A DNA stretch of 64,000 nt from Calliopsis andreniformis (taxonomy: Eukaryota > Arthropoda > Insecta > Hymenoptera > Andrenidae). Location: contig NW_027480596.1 of NCBI RefSeq assembly GCF_051401765.1, positions 1-64,000 of the forward strand, in the 5' to 3' direction. A program made the position numbers and the translations under genes. The notes below the pieces were generated by a model, which saw only the letters and a list, made by a program, of their open reading frames with translations, was not told the origin of the DNA and made no database searches. This document shows positions 11,560 through 24,164 of the stretch, in pieces; the stretch's first letter is position 1; each line of letters opens with the position of its first letter.

Positions 11560-12207
11560 CCTAAATCCTCAACCCTCAACCCTCAATCCTCATTCCTCAA
11601 ACATCAGTCCTCAACCCTCAGTCCTCATCCTCAATTCTCAATTCTCAATCCTCAATCTTCAATTCTCAATCTTCAATCCTCAATAATCAACCTCCAATCC
11701 TAGATCCTCAATCACCAATCTTCAATCCTTAATCCTCAATCTTCAATCCTTAATTCTTAATCTTCAATCTTCAATCCTCAATACTCAATCTTCAATCCTC
11801 AATCCTCAGTCCTCAATCCTCAATCCTTAATCCTCAATCGTCAATCTTCAATCCTCAATACTCAATCTTCAATCCTCAATCCTCGATCCTCAATCCTCAA
11901 TCCTCACTCTTCAATACTCAATACCCAATCCTCAATCTTCAATCCTCAATCCTCAATCCTCAATTCTCAATCCTCAATCCTCAGTCCTCTGTCCTCAATC
12001 CTCAATCCTCAACCCTCAGCCCTCATCCTCCATCCTCAATCCTCAATCATCAATCCTCAATCTTATATCCTCAATATTCAATCTTCAATCCTCAATCCTC
12101 AATCCTCAATCCTCAATCCTCAATCCTTAGTGATCAATACTCAATCTTCAATACTCAATCCTCAATCCTCAATCCTCAATCCTCAATCCTCAATCCTCAA
12201 TCCTCAA
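11560..12207 (+). repeat. Dispersed duplicate of 2,890-3,537
   Basis: This is the partner at an 8,670-bp offset, including module T at 12,061 and TTAGTGATC near 12,127. The match stops at about 12,207, just upstream of an L copy, whereas the 2.9-kb partner continues into the AACCTCTATCC string. Confidence 0.88.
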
Positions 12208-12220
12208 TCCTCAATCCTCA

Positions 12221-13917
12221 ATATTCAAGACACAACCCTCAGCCATCAATCCTCAATACTCAACCATCAATCCTCAATTCTCAATACTCAATAGAATATT
12301 CTGAATACTCAAGTTTCAATACTCAATCCACAATATTCAATAATCAAGTCTCAATCCTGAATCTTCAATCGTCAATACTCAACTTCAATCCTCAATCCTC
12401 AATCCTCAATCCCCAATACTCAATCCTCAATCGTCAATCCTCAATCCCCAATCCTTAATCTTCAATCCTCAACCTCAAACCTCAAACCTCAATCCTCAAT
12501 CTTCAATCCTCAATCCTCAATCCTCAATCCTCAATCCTCAATCCTCAATCCTCAATCCTCAATCCTCAATCCTCAATATTCAAGACACAACCCTCAGCCA
12601 TCAATCCTCAATACTCAACCATCAATCCTCAATTCTCAATACTCAATAGAATATTCTGAATACTCAAGGTTCAATACTCAATCCACAATATTCAATAATC
12701 AAGTCTCAATCCTGAACCTTCAATCGTCAATACTCAACTTCAATCCTCAATCCTCAATACTCAATCCCCAATACTCAATCCTCAATCGTCAATCCTCAAT
12801 CACCAATCCTCAATCTTCAATCCTCAACCTCAATCCTCAATCCTCAATCCTCAATCCTCAATCCTCAATCCTCAATCTTCAATCCTCAATACTCAATCTT
12901 CAATCCCCAATCCTCAATCCTCAATCCTCAATCCTCAATCCTCAATCCTCAATCCTCAATCCTCAATACACAATCTGCAATCCTCAATCCTCAATCCTCA
13001 ATCCTCAATCCTCATTCTTCAATCCTCAATACCCAATCCTCAATCTTCAATCCTCAATCCTCAACTCTCAATCCTCAATCCTCAATCGTCAGAACTCACA
13101 CATCAATACTCAACCCTCAGCCCTCGTCCTCAATCCACAACCCTCAATCCTCAATCCTCAATCATCAATCATCAATATTCAATCTTCAGTCCTCAATCCG
13201 CAATCCTCAATACTCAATCCTCAATCCTCAATGTTCAATCCGAAATACCCAATCCTCAATCTTCAATCCTCAATCCTCAATCCTCAATCCTCAACCCTCA
13301 ATACTCAATCCTCAATTCTCAGTTCTGAAACCTCAATCCTGAATCCACAATCCTCAATCTTCAATCCTCAATCATCAGTCCACAATTCTCAATCCTCAAT
13401 CATCAGTCCTCATCCTCAATACTCAATTCTCAATCCTCAATCCTCAATCCTCAATCTTCAATCCTCAATAATCAATCTCCAATCCTAGATCCTCAATCCC
13501 CAATCTTCAAACCTTAATAGTCAATCTTCAATCCTCAATCCCCAGTCATCAATCTTCAATCCTCAATGCTCAATCCTCAATCCTCAACCCTCAGTCCTCA
13601 GTCCACAATCCTCAATCCTCAAACCTCAATCCTCAACCGTCAGACCTCGTCCTCAATCCTCAAACCTCAATCCTCGATCCTCAATATTCAATCATCAATA
13701 CTCAATCTTCAATCCTCAATGCTCTACCCTCAATCCTCAATCCTCAATCCTCAATATTCAGGACACAACCCTCAGCCATCAATCCTCAATACTCAACCAT
13801 CAATCCTCAATTCTCAATACTCAATAGAATATTCTGAATACTCATGGTTCAATACTCAATCCACAGTATTCAATAATCAAATCTCAATCCTCAATCTTCA
13901 ATCCTCAATACTCAATC
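12221..13917 (+). repeat. 3.1-kb higher-order unit, first copy, left part
   Basis: This matches 15,336-16,997. Offsets are 3,115 bp at the L core 12,293, 3,122 bp at 12,648 and 3,080 bp at 13,826, all exact multiples of 7. The first two L copies carry the CAAGT and CAAGG endings (GAATACTCAAG) seen only here and in the partner. The strings CCGAAATACCC near 13,238 and CAGTTCTGAAACC near 13,320 recur near 16,361 and 16,442. Confidence 0.88.
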
Positions 13918-14990
13918 TGCAATCCTCAATCCTCAAACCTCAATCCTCAATCCTCATTCTTCAACCCTCAATACCCAATCCTCAATCTTCAATCCTCAAT
14001 CCTCAATCCTCAATTCTCAACCCTCAATCCTTAATCCTCAATCCTCAATACTCAATCCTCAATCTTCAATCCTCAATACTCAACACTCAATAGAATATTC
14101 TGAATACTCCCGTTTCAATACTCAGTCCACAATATTCAATATTCAAATCTCAATCCTCAATCTTCAATCCTCAGTACTCAATTTCAATCCTCAATCCTCA
14201 ATCCTCAATCCCCAATACTCAATCCTCAATCGTCAATCCTCAATCCCCAGTCCTCAATCTTCAATCCTCAACCTCAATCCTCAAACCTCAATCCTCAATC
14301 CTCAATCTTCAATCCTCAATCCTCAATCCTCAATCCTCAATCCTCAATCCTCAATCCTCAATATTCAAGACACAACCCTCAGCCATCAATCCTCAATACT
14401 CAACCATCAATCCTCAATTCTCAATACTCAATAGAATATTCTGAATACTCATGGTTCAATACTCAATCCACAATATTCAATAATCAAGTCTCAATCCTGA
14501 ATCTTCAATCGTCAATACTCAACTTCAATCCTCAATCCTCAATTCTCAATTTTCAATCATCAATATTCAATCTTCAATCCTCAATCCTCAATCCTCAATC
14601 CTGAATCCTCAATCCTCGATCTTCAATCCTCAATCCTCAATCCTCAATCCTCAATCCTCAATCTTCAATCCTCAATACTCAATCTTCAATCCCCAATCCT
14701 CAATTCTCAATCCTAAATCCTCAATGTTCAATCCTCAATACTCAATCTTCAATCCTCAATCCTGAACCCTCAATCCTCAATCCTCATTCTTCAATCCTCA
14801 ATACCCAATCCTCAATCTTCAATCCTCAATCCTTAACTCTCAATCCTCAATCCTCAATCCTCAGACCTCACACATCAATACTCAACCCTCAGCCCTCGTC
14901 CTCACTCCACAACCCTCAATCCTCAATCCTCAATCATCAATCATCAATATTCAATCTTCAGTCCTCAATCCTCAATCCTCAATCCTCAAT
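13907..14990 (+). repeat. 3.1-kb higher-order unit, first copy, right part
   Basis: This matches 17,321-18,404 at a constant 3,414-bp offset, seen at AATACTCAATCTGC (13,907), the L cores 14,092 (CCCGT subtype) and 14,433, and the array near 14,947. The two L cores are 341 bp apart in both copies. The match ends before CTCGTGCCTCAAACC near 15,006. Confidence 0.88.
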
Positions 14991-15335
14991 CCTCAATCCT
15001 CAATCCTCGTGCCTCAAACCTCAATCCTCAACCCTCAGTCCTCATCCGCAATTCTCAATTCTCAATCCTCGATCCTCAATCCTCAATCTTCAATCCTCAA
15101 TAATCAATTTCCAATCCTAGATCCTCAACCCCAATCTTCAATCCTTAATACTCAATCTTCAATCCTGAATCCCAAGTCGTCAATCTTCAATCCTCAATGC
15201 TCAATCCTCAATCCTCAATCCTCAATCCTCAACCGTCAGTCCTCGTCCTCAATCCTCAAACCTCAATCCTCAATCCTCAATATTCAATCATCAATACTCA
15301 ATCTTCAATCCTCAATGCTCTATCCTCAATCCTCA
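14991..15335 (+). repeat. Heptamer array joining the two 3.1-kb units
   Basis: Ordinary variant heptamers with a GTGCCTCAAACC string near 15,009 and the pre-L string GTCAGTCCTCGTCCTC near 15,234. No gene or foreign sequence is seen. Confidence 0.75.
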
Positions 15336-16997
15336 ATATTCAAGACACAACCCTCAGCCATCAATCCTCAATACTCAACCATCAATCCTCAATTCTCAAT
15401 ACTCAATAGAATATTCTGAATACTCAAGTTTCAATACTCAATCCACAATATTCAATAATCAAGTCTCAATCCTGAATCTTCAATCGTCAATACTCAACTT
15501 CAATCCTCAATCCTCAATCCTCAATCCCCAATACTCAATCCTCAATCGTCAATCCTCAATCCCCAATCCTCAATCTTCAATCCTCAACCTCAAACCTCAA
15601 ACCTCAATCCTCAATCCTCAATCTTCAATCCTCAATCCTCAATCCTCAATCCTCAATCCTCAATCCTCAATCCTCAATCCTCAATCCTCAATCCTCAATA
15701 TTCAAGACACAACCCTCAGCCATCAATCCTCAATACTCAACCATCAATCGTCAATTCTCAATACTCAATAGAATATTCTGAATACTCAAGGATCAATACT
15801 CAATCCACAATATTCAATAATCAAGTCTCAATCCTGAACATTCAATCGTCAATACTCAACTTCAATCCTCAATCCTCAATACTCAATCCCCAATACTCAA
15901 TCCTCAATCGTCAATCCTCAATCCCCAATCCTCAATCTTCAATCCTCAACCTCAATCCTCAATCCTCAATTCTCAATCCTCAATCCTCAATCTTCAATCC
16001 TCAATACTCAATCTTCAATCCCCAATCCTCAATCCTCAATCCTCAATCCTCAATCCTCAATCCTCAATCCTCAATCCTCAATACACAATCTGCAATCCTC
16101 AATCCTCAATCCTCAATCCTCAATCCTCATTCTTCAATCATCAATACCCAATCCTCAATCTTCAATCCTCAATCCTCAACTCTCAATCCTCAATCCTCAA
16201 TCGTCAGAACTCACACATCAATACTCAACCCTCAGCCCTCGTCCTCAATCCACAACCCTCAATCCTCAATCCTCAATCCTCAATCATCAATCATCAATAT
16301 TCAATCTTCAGTCCTCAATCCGCAATCCTCAATCCTCAATCCTCAATCCTCAATGTTCAATCCGAAATACCAAATCCTCAATCTTCAATACTCAATCCTC
16401 AATCCTCAATCCTCAACCCTCAATACTCAATCCTCAATTCTCAGTTCTGAAACCTCAATCCTGAATCCACAATCCTCAATCTTCAATCCTCAATCATCAG
16501 TCCACAATTCTCAATCCTCAATCATCAGTCCTCATCCTCAATCCTCAATAATCAATCTCCAATCCTAGATCCTCAATCCCCAATCTTCAAACCTTAATAC
16601 TCAATCTTCAATCCTCAATCCCCAGTCATCAATCTTCAATCCTCAATGCTCAATCCTCAATCCTCAATCCTCAGTCCTCAGTCCACAATCCTCAATCCTC
16701 AAACCTCAATCCTCAACCGTCAGTCCTCGTCCTCAATCCTCAAACCTCAATCCTCGATCCTCAATATTCAATCATCAATACTCAATCTTCAATCCTCAAT
16801 GCTCTACCCTCAATCCTCAATCCTCAATCCTCAATATTCAAGACACAACCCTCAGCCATCAATCCTCAATACTCAACCATCAATCCTCAATTCTCAATAC
16901 TCAATAGAATATTCTGAATACTCATGGTTCAATACTCAACCCACAGTATTCAATAATCAAATCTCAATCCTCAATCTTCAGTCCTCAATACTCAATT
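15336..16997 (+). repeat. 3.1-kb higher-order unit, second copy, left part
   Basis: This is the partner of 12,221-13,917. L cores at 15,408 and 15,770 keep the rare CAAG endings. The second reads AAGGATCAATAC where the partner reads AAGGTTCAATAC. The 13.4-kb stretch between two TCAGTCCTCATCCTC marks is shorter here near 16,530, accounting for part of the offset change. After 16,997 the sequence switches to a different type. Confidence 0.87.
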
Positions 16998-17320
16998 TCA
17001 ATCCTCAATCCTCAATTCTCAATCCCGAATACTCAATCCTTAATCGTCAATCCTCAATCCCCAATCCTCAATCTTCAATCCTCAACCTAAATCCTCAATC
17101 CTCAATCCTCAATCCTCAATATTCAATCCTCAATACACAATCTTCAATCCTCAATCCTTAATCCTCAATCCTCAATCCTCAATCCTCATTCTTCAATCCT
17201 CAATACCCAATCCTCAATCTTCAATCCTCAATACTCAATCTTCAATCCTCAATCCTCAATCCTCAATCCTCAATCCTCAATCTTCAATCCTCAATCCTCA
17301 ATCATCAATCTTCAATCCTC
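16998..17320 (+). repeat. Mosaic insert inside the second 3.1-kb unit
   Basis: These roughly 320 bp are absent from the first 3.1-kb copy and account for the offset change from 3,080 to 3,414. The left part (TTTCAATCC, AATCCCGAATAC, AACCTAAATCC) resembles sequence downstream of the L copies at 9,420 and 19,674. Copying from such a unit, or retention here and loss from the first copy, would both explain it. Confidence 0.75.
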
Positions 17321-18404
17321 AATACTCAATCTGCAATCCTCAATCCTCAAACCTCAATCCTCAATCCTCATTCTTCAACCCTCAATACCCAATCCTCAAT
17401 CTTCAATCCTCAATCCTCAATCCTCAATTCTCAACCCTCAATCCTTAATCCTCAATCCTCAATACTCAATCCTCAATCTTCAATCCTCAATACTCAACAC
17501 TCAATAGAATATTCTGAATACTCCCGTTTCAATACTCAGTCCACAATATTCAATATTCAAATCTCAATCCTCAATCTTCAATCCTCAGTACTCAATTTCA
17601 ATCCTCAATCCTCAATCCTCAATCCCCAATACTCAATCCTCAATCGTCAATCCTCAATCCCCAGTCCTCAATCTTCAATCCTCAACCTCAATCCTCAAAC
17701 CTCAATCCTCAATCCTCAATCTTCTATCCTCAATCCTCAATCCTCAATCCTCAATCCTCAATCCTCAATCCTCAATATTCAAGACACAACCCTCAGCCAT
17801 CAATCCTCAATACTCAACCATCAATCCTCAATTCTCAATACTCAATAGAATATTCTGAATACTCATGGTTCAATACTCAATCCACAATATTCAATAATCA
17901 AGTCTCAATCCTGAATCTTCAATCGTCAATACTCAACTTCAATCCTCAATCCTCAATTCTCAATTTTCAATCATCAATATTCAATCTTCAATCCTCAATC
18001 CTCAATCCTCAATCCTGAATCCTCAATCCTCAATCTTCAATCCTCAATCCTCAATCCTCAATCCTCAATCCTCAATCTTCAATCCTCAATACTCAATCTT
18101 CAATCCCCAATCCTCAATTCTCAATCCTAAATCCTCAATGTTCAATCCTCAATACTCAATCTTCAATCCTCAATCCTGAATCCTCAATCCTCAATCCTCA
18201 TTCTTCAATCCTCAATACCCAATCCTCAATCTTCAATCCTCAATCCTTAACTCTGAATCCTCAATCCTCAATCCTCAGACCTCACACATCAATACTCAAC
18301 CCTCAGCCCTCGTCCTCACTCCACAACCCTCAATCCTCAATCCTCAATCATCAATCATCAATATTCAATCTTCAGTCCTCAATCCTCAATCCTCAATCCT
18401 CAAT
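17321..18404 (+). repeat. 3.1-kb higher-order unit, second copy, right part
   Basis: This is the partner of 13,907-14,990, with L cores at 17,506 (CCCGT) and 17,847 (CATGG) again 341 bp apart. Few differences were seen, for example CTTCTATCC near 17,722 for CTTCAATCC and a CTCTGAATCC near 18,252. Confidence 0.88.
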
Positions 18405-18494
18405 CCTCAATCCTCAATCCTCAATGTTCAATCCGCAATACCCAATCCTCAATCTTCAATCCTCAATCCTCAATCCTCAATCCTCAATCCTCAA

Positions 18495-18800
18495 TACTCA
18501 ATCCTCAATTCTCAGTCCTCAAACCTCAATCCTGAATCCACAATCCTGAATCCTCAATCTTCAGACCTCAGTCCTCAACAATCATTCGTCAGTTCTCAAT
18601 CCACAATAGAATATCGTCAATTCACACTTTTCAATACTCAATACTCAGTCTGCAATCTTAAAATCTCTATCCACAAACTTCAATTACCATCACTCAACCC
18701 TCAACGCTCAGTCCCCCATCCTCAATATTCAATCCTCAATCCTCAATCCTCAATTCTCAATCCTCAATCCTCAGTCCTCAGACCTCAAACCTCAATCCTC
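18495..18800 (+). repeat. Degenerate island, older repeat copy 1
   Basis: Here the 7-bp rhythm is weakest in the window, with strings such as AACAATCATTCGTCAG, CAATTCACACTTTTC, CTTAAAATCTC and CAATTACCATCAC. A decayed L core (AGAATATCGT) starts at 18,608. The only partner is 47,518-47,823 at an offset of about 29,023 bp. Over some 190 aligned bases I counted about 17 differences, roughly 9%, far more than between the other duplicates. It is probably an old part of the array that escaped homogenisation. Confidence 0.85.
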
Positions 18801-19243
18801 AATAATCGATTACCAATCCTAGAACCTCAATCCTCAATCCTCAATCCCCAATCATCAATCCTCAATAATCAATCTCCAATCCTAGGTACTCAATCCGCAA
18901 TCCTCAATCCTCAATCCTCAATCCTCATTCTTCAATCCTCAATACCCAATCCTTAATCTTCAATCCTCAATCTTCAGTCCTCAATACTCAATTTCAATCC
19001 TCAATCCTCAATTCTCAATCCCGAATACTCAATCCTCAATCGTCAATCCTCAATCCCGAATCCTCAATCTTCAATCCTCAACCTAAATCCTCAATCCTCA
19101 ATCCTCAATATTCAATCCTCAATACTCAATCGTCAATCCTCAATCCCCAATCCTCAATCTTCAATCCTCAACCTCAATCCTCAAACCTCAATCCTCAATC
19201 CTCAATCTTCAATCCTCAATCATCAGTCCACAATTCTCAATCC
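18801..19243 (+). repeat. Heptamer array resembling 2.0-2.3 kb
   Basis: The strings CCAATCATCAATCC, CTAGGTACTCAATCCGC and AATCCCGAATAC match the order at about 2,050-2,280 (CTAGGTCCTCAATCCGC there), and similar order is seen at 26.4-26.6 and 31.1-31.3 kb. No gene is seen. Confidence 0.75.
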
Positions 19244-20344
19244 TCAATCATCAGTCCTCATCCTCAATTCTCAATTCTCAATCCACAATCCTCAATCCTC
19301 AATCTTCAATCTTCAATAATCAATCTCCAATCCTAGATCCTCAATCCCCAATCTTCAAACCTTAATACTCAATCTTCAATCCTCAATCCCCAGTCATCAA
19401 TCTTCAATCCTCAATGCTCAATCCTCAATCCTCAATCCTCAGTCCTCAATCCACAATCCTCAATCCTCAAACCTCAATCCTCAACCGTCAGTCCTCGTCC
19501 TCAATCCTCAAACCTCAATCCTCGATCCTCAATATTCAATCATCAATACTCAATCTTCAATCCTCAATGCTCTATCCTCAATCCTCAATCCTCAGTCCTC
19601 AATATTCAAGACACAACCCTCAGCCATCAATCCCCAATACTCAACCATCAATCCTCAATTCTCAATACTCAATAGAATATTCTGAATACTCATGGTTCAA
19701 TACTCAATCCACAGTATTCAATAATCAAATCTCAATCCTCAATCTTCAGTCCTCAATACTCAATTTCAATCCTCAATCCTCAATTCTCAATCCCGAATAC
19801 TCAATCCTCAATCGTCAATCCTCAATCCCCAATCCTCAATCTTCAATCCTCAACCGAAATCCTCAATCCTCAATCCTCAATCCTCAATATTCAATCCTCA
19901 ATACTCAATCTTCAATCCTCAATCCTCAATCCTCAATCCTCAATCCTCAATCCTCATTATTCAATCCTCAATACCCAATCCTCAATCTTCAATCCTCAAT
20001 CCTCAATCCTCAATCCTAATTCGTCAATCCCCATTCTTCAATCCTCAATACTCAATCCTCAATTTCAATCCTCAATCCTCAAACCTCATTTCTCAATCCT
20101 CAATCCTCAACCCTCAGCCCTCATCCTCCATCCTCAATCCTCAATCCTCAATCCTCAATCTTCAATCCTCAATTCTCAATCTTCAATCCTCGATCCCCAA
20201 TCATCAATCCTCAATCCTCAATCCTCAGGCATCAATACTCATTCTTCAATGCTCATTCCTCAATCCTCAATCCTCATTCCCCAACCCTCAATCCTCATTC
20301 CTCAAACCTCAATCCTCAACCCTCAGTCCTCATAATCAATTCTC
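19244..20344 (+). repeat. 1.1-kb duplicate of 8,990-10,090
   Basis: This is the partner at a 10,254-bp offset, with its L core at 19,674. A few substitutions distinguish it, such as CCTCATTATTC near 19,955, AACCGAAATCC near 19,855 and CTCATTCTTCAATGCTC near 20,240. Confidence 0.88.
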
Positions 20345-20550
20345 AATTCTCAATCCTCAATCCTCAATCCTCAATCTTCAATCCTCAATAATCAATCTCC
20401 AATCCTGAATACTCAATCCTCGATCCTCAATCCTCAGGCATCAATACTCAATCTTCAATACTCAATCCTTAATCCTCAATCCTCAATCCTCAATCCTCAA
20501 CCCTCAACCCTCATGCCTCAAACCTCAATCCTCAACCCTCAGTCCTCAAT
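20345..20550 (+). repeat. Short junction array
   Basis: Ordinary heptamer variants between two duplications, including CAGGCATCAATAC near 20,436 and CATGCCTCAAACC near 20,513. The match to 2,126-2,890 begins immediately after it. Confidence 0.7.
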
Positions 20551-21315
20551 CCTCATTCTTCAATCCTCAATACCCAATCCTTAATCTTCAATCCTCAATC
20601 TTCAGTCCTCAATACTCAATTTCAATCCTCAATCCTCAATTCTCAATCCCGAATACTCAATCCTCAATCGTCAATCCTCAATCCCCAATCCTCAATCTTC
20701 AATCCTCAACCTAAATCCTCAATCCTCAATCCTCAATCCTCAATATTCAATCCTCAATACTCAATCTTCAATCCTCAATCCTCAATCCTCAATCCTCAAT
20801 CCTCAATCCTCATTCTTCAATCCTCAATCCTGAATCCTCAATCCTCAATCCTCAATCCTCAATCCTCAATCCCCAATTCCCAAACCTCAATCCTCAACCC
20901 TCAGCCCTCATCCTCAATTCTCAATTCTTAATCCTCAATACCCAATCCCCAATTTGAATCCTCATTCCTCAATCCTCATTTCTCAATCCTCAATCCTCAA
21001 CCCTCAGCCCTCATCCTCCATCCTCAATCCTCAATCCTCAATCCTCAATCCTCAATCTTCAATCCTCAATTCTCAATATTCAATCCTCGATCATCCATCA
21101 TCAATCCTCAATCCTCTATCCTCAGGCATCAATACTCAGTCTTCAATGCTCAATCCTCAATCCTCAATCCTCATTCCCCAACCCTCAATCCTCATTCCTC
21201 AAACCTCAATCCTCAACCCTCAGACCTCATACTCAATTCTCAATTCTCAATTCTCAATCCTCAATCCTCAATCCTCAATCTTCAATCCTCAATAATCAAT
21301 CTCCAATCCTCAATC
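20551..21315 (+). repeat. Duplicate of 2,126-2,890; contains a D module
   Basis: This partner of the 2.1-kb segment has AATTCCCAAACC near 20,875 and GATCATCCATCATC at 21,089. D modules also occur at about 24,428, 29,244, 34,204, 35,227, 36,919 and 39,001 (GATCATCC position). D precedes an L copy by 700-800 bp in most units of this domain, making a D+L higher-order unit. Confidence 0.87.
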
Positions 21316-23326
21316 CTCAATCCTCGATCCTCAATCCTCAGGCATCAGTACTCAATCTTCAGTACTTTATCCTCAATCCTCAATCCTCAATTCTCAACCC
21401 TCAATCCTCATGCCTCAAACCTCAATCCTCAATCCTCAACCCTCAGTCCTCATCCTCAATTCTCAATTCTCAATCCTCAATCCTCAATCCTCTATCTTCA
21501 TTCCTCAATAATCAATCTCCAATCCTAGATCCTCTATCCCCAACCTTCAATCCTTAATACTCAATCTTCAATCCTCAATCCGGAGTCATCAATCTTCAAT
21601 CCTCAATGCTCAATCCTCAATCCTCAATCCTCAGTCCTCAATCCACAATCCTCAATCGTCAAACCTCAATCCTCAACCGTCAGCCCTCGTCCTCAATCCT
21701 CAAACCTCAATCCTCAATCCTCAATATTCAATCATCAATACTCAATCTTCAATCCTCAATGATCTATCCTCAATCCTCAATCCTCAATCCTCAATATTCA
21801 AGACACAACCCTCAGCCATCAATCCTCAATACTCAACCATCAATCCTCAATTCTCAATACTCAATAGAATATTCTGAATACTCATGGTTCAATACAAAAT
21901 CCACAATATTCAATAACCAAATCTCAATCCTCAATCTTCAATCCTCAATACTCAATTTCAATCCTCAATCCTCAGTTCTCAATCCCCAATACTCAATCCT
22001 CAATCGTCAATCCTCAATCCCCAATCCTCAATCTTCAATCCTTAACCTCAATCCTCAATCCTCAATCCTCAATCCTCAATCTTCAATCATCAATATTCAA
22101 TCTTCAATCCTCAATCCTCAATCCTCAATCCTCAATCCTCAATCCTCAATCTTCAATCCTCAATCCTCAACCCTCAATCCTCAATCCTCAATCTTCAATC
22201 CTCAATACTCAATCTTCAATCCCCAATCCTCAATTCTCAATCCTCAATCCTCATTCCCCAACCCTCAATCCTCATTCTTCAAACCTCAATCCTCAAACCT
22301 CAGTCCTCATACTCAATTCTCAATTCTCAATCCTCAATCCTCAATCCTCAATCTTCAATCCTCAATAATCAATCTCCAATCCTCAATCCTCAATCCTCGG
22401 TCCTCAATCCTCAGGCATAAATACTCAATCTTCAATACTCAATCCTCAATCCTCAATCCTCAATCCTCAATCCTCAAACCTCAATCCTCAATCCTCAATA
22501 TTCAATCATCAATACTCAATCTGCAATCCTCAATCCTCTATCCTCAATCCTCAATCCTCAATCCTCAATCCTCAATCCTCAATACTCAATCCTCAATCCT
22601 CAATCCTCATTCTTCAATCCTCAATACCCAATCCTCAACCTTCACTCCTCAATCCTCAATCCTCAATCCTAATTCCTCAATCCTCAATCCTCAATCCTCA
22701 ATCCTCAATCCGCAATATTCAATCCTCAATACTCAATCTTCAATCATCAATCCTCAATCCTCAATTCTCAGTCGTCAATCCTCAGTCATCAATCCTCAAT
22801 CTTCAATACTCTATCGTCAATCCTTAGTCCTCAATCCTCAATCCTCAATCCTAAATACCCAATCCTCAATCTTCAATCATCAATCCTCAATTCTCAGTCC
22901 TCAATCCTTAATCCTCAGACCTCAAACATCAATATTCAAGCCTCAGTCCTCGTCCTCAATCCACAACCCTCAATCCTCAGTCCTCAATATTCAATCATCA
23001 ATATTCAATCTTCAATCCTCAATCCTCAATCCTCAATCCTCAATCCTCAATCCTCAATCTTCAACCCTGAATCCTCAATCCTCAATACTCAATCCTCAAC
23101 CTTCGATCCTCAATACTCAATCTTCAATCCTCAATCCTCAATCCTCAATCCTCAGGCATCAATACTCAATCTTCAATGCTCAATCCTCAATCCTCAATCC
23201 TCAATCCTCATTCCCCAACCCTCAGTCCTCATTCCTCAAACCTCAATCCTCAACCCTCAGTCCTCATACTCAATTCTCAATTCTCAATCCTCAATACTCA
23301 ATCCTCAATCCTCAATCTTCAATCCT
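20831..23326 (+). repeat. 2.5-kb duplicate of 38,743-41,252
   Basis: The two segments match at offsets of 17,912 bp (D markers), 17,919 bp (CAATGCTCAATCC at 21,606, CGCAATATTC at 22,711) and 17,926 bp (23,176). The steps are 7 bp, one heptamer each. L core at 21,866. This copy has CAATACAAAATCC near 21,892 for CAATACTCAATCC. The match ends near 23,326, where the partner moves into CAATCCTCTATCC. Confidence 0.88.
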
Positions 23327-24164
23327 CAATAATCAATCTCCAATCCTCAATACTCAATCCTCGATCCTCAATCCTCAGGCATCAATACTCAATCTTCAAA
23401 ACTCAATCCTGAACCCTCAATCCTCAATCCTCAATACCCAAACCTCAATCCTCAATCCTCAATATTCAATCATCAATACTCAATCTTCAATCCTCAATCC
23501 TCAATCCTCAATCCTCAATCCTCAATCCTCAATCCTCAATCCTCAATCCTCAGTCCTCAATCCTCAATCCTCAATCCACAATCCTCAACCTTCAATACTC
23601 AATAATCAATCTCCAATCCTAGATCCTCAATCCTCAATCCTGAATCCTCAATCCTCAATCCTCATTCTTCAATCCTCAATACCTAATCCTCAATCTTCAA
23701 TCCTCAAACATCAATCCTCAATTCTCAATCCTCAATCGTCAGTCCTCAGCCGTCAAACCTCAATCCCTGACCCTTAGCACTCATCCTCAATCCTCAGCCC
23801 TCAATCCTCAATCCCCAAACCTAAATCCTCTACCGTCAGTCCTCGTCCTCAATCCACAACCCTCAATCGTCAGTCCTCAATATTCAATCATCAATATTCA
23901 ATCTTCAATCCTCAATCCTCCATCCTCAATCCTCAATCCTCAATCCTCAATCCTCAATCCTCAATCTTCAACCCTGAATCCTCATTCCTCAATACTCAAT
24001 CCTCAATCATCAATCCTCAATACTCAATCTTCAATCCTCAATCCTCAATCCTCAATCCTCAATCCTCAATCTTCAATCCTCAACACTCAATCTTCAATCC
24101 TCAATCCTCAATCCTCAATCCTCAGTCCTCATTCCTCAATCCTCAATACCCAATCCTCAATCAT
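23327..24164 (+). repeat. Heptamer array with an E module
   Basis: GACCCTTAGC at 23,769 with its flanks (CAGCCGTCAAACC, CCTAAATCCTCTACCG) defines module E, also at 38,341, 42,328 and 44,121. The stretch near 23,550-23,650 (CAATCCACAATCCTCAACC, CCTAGATCC) recurs near 42,110 and 43,905. The part from 23,705 to 24,165 matches 38,277-38,740. Confidence 0.8.

Noticed and set aside
23769..23778. GACCCTTAGC as a telomere-like seed (CCCTTA)
   Set aside because: Single short occurrence per module, in four related copies only; no tandem CCCTAA follows.
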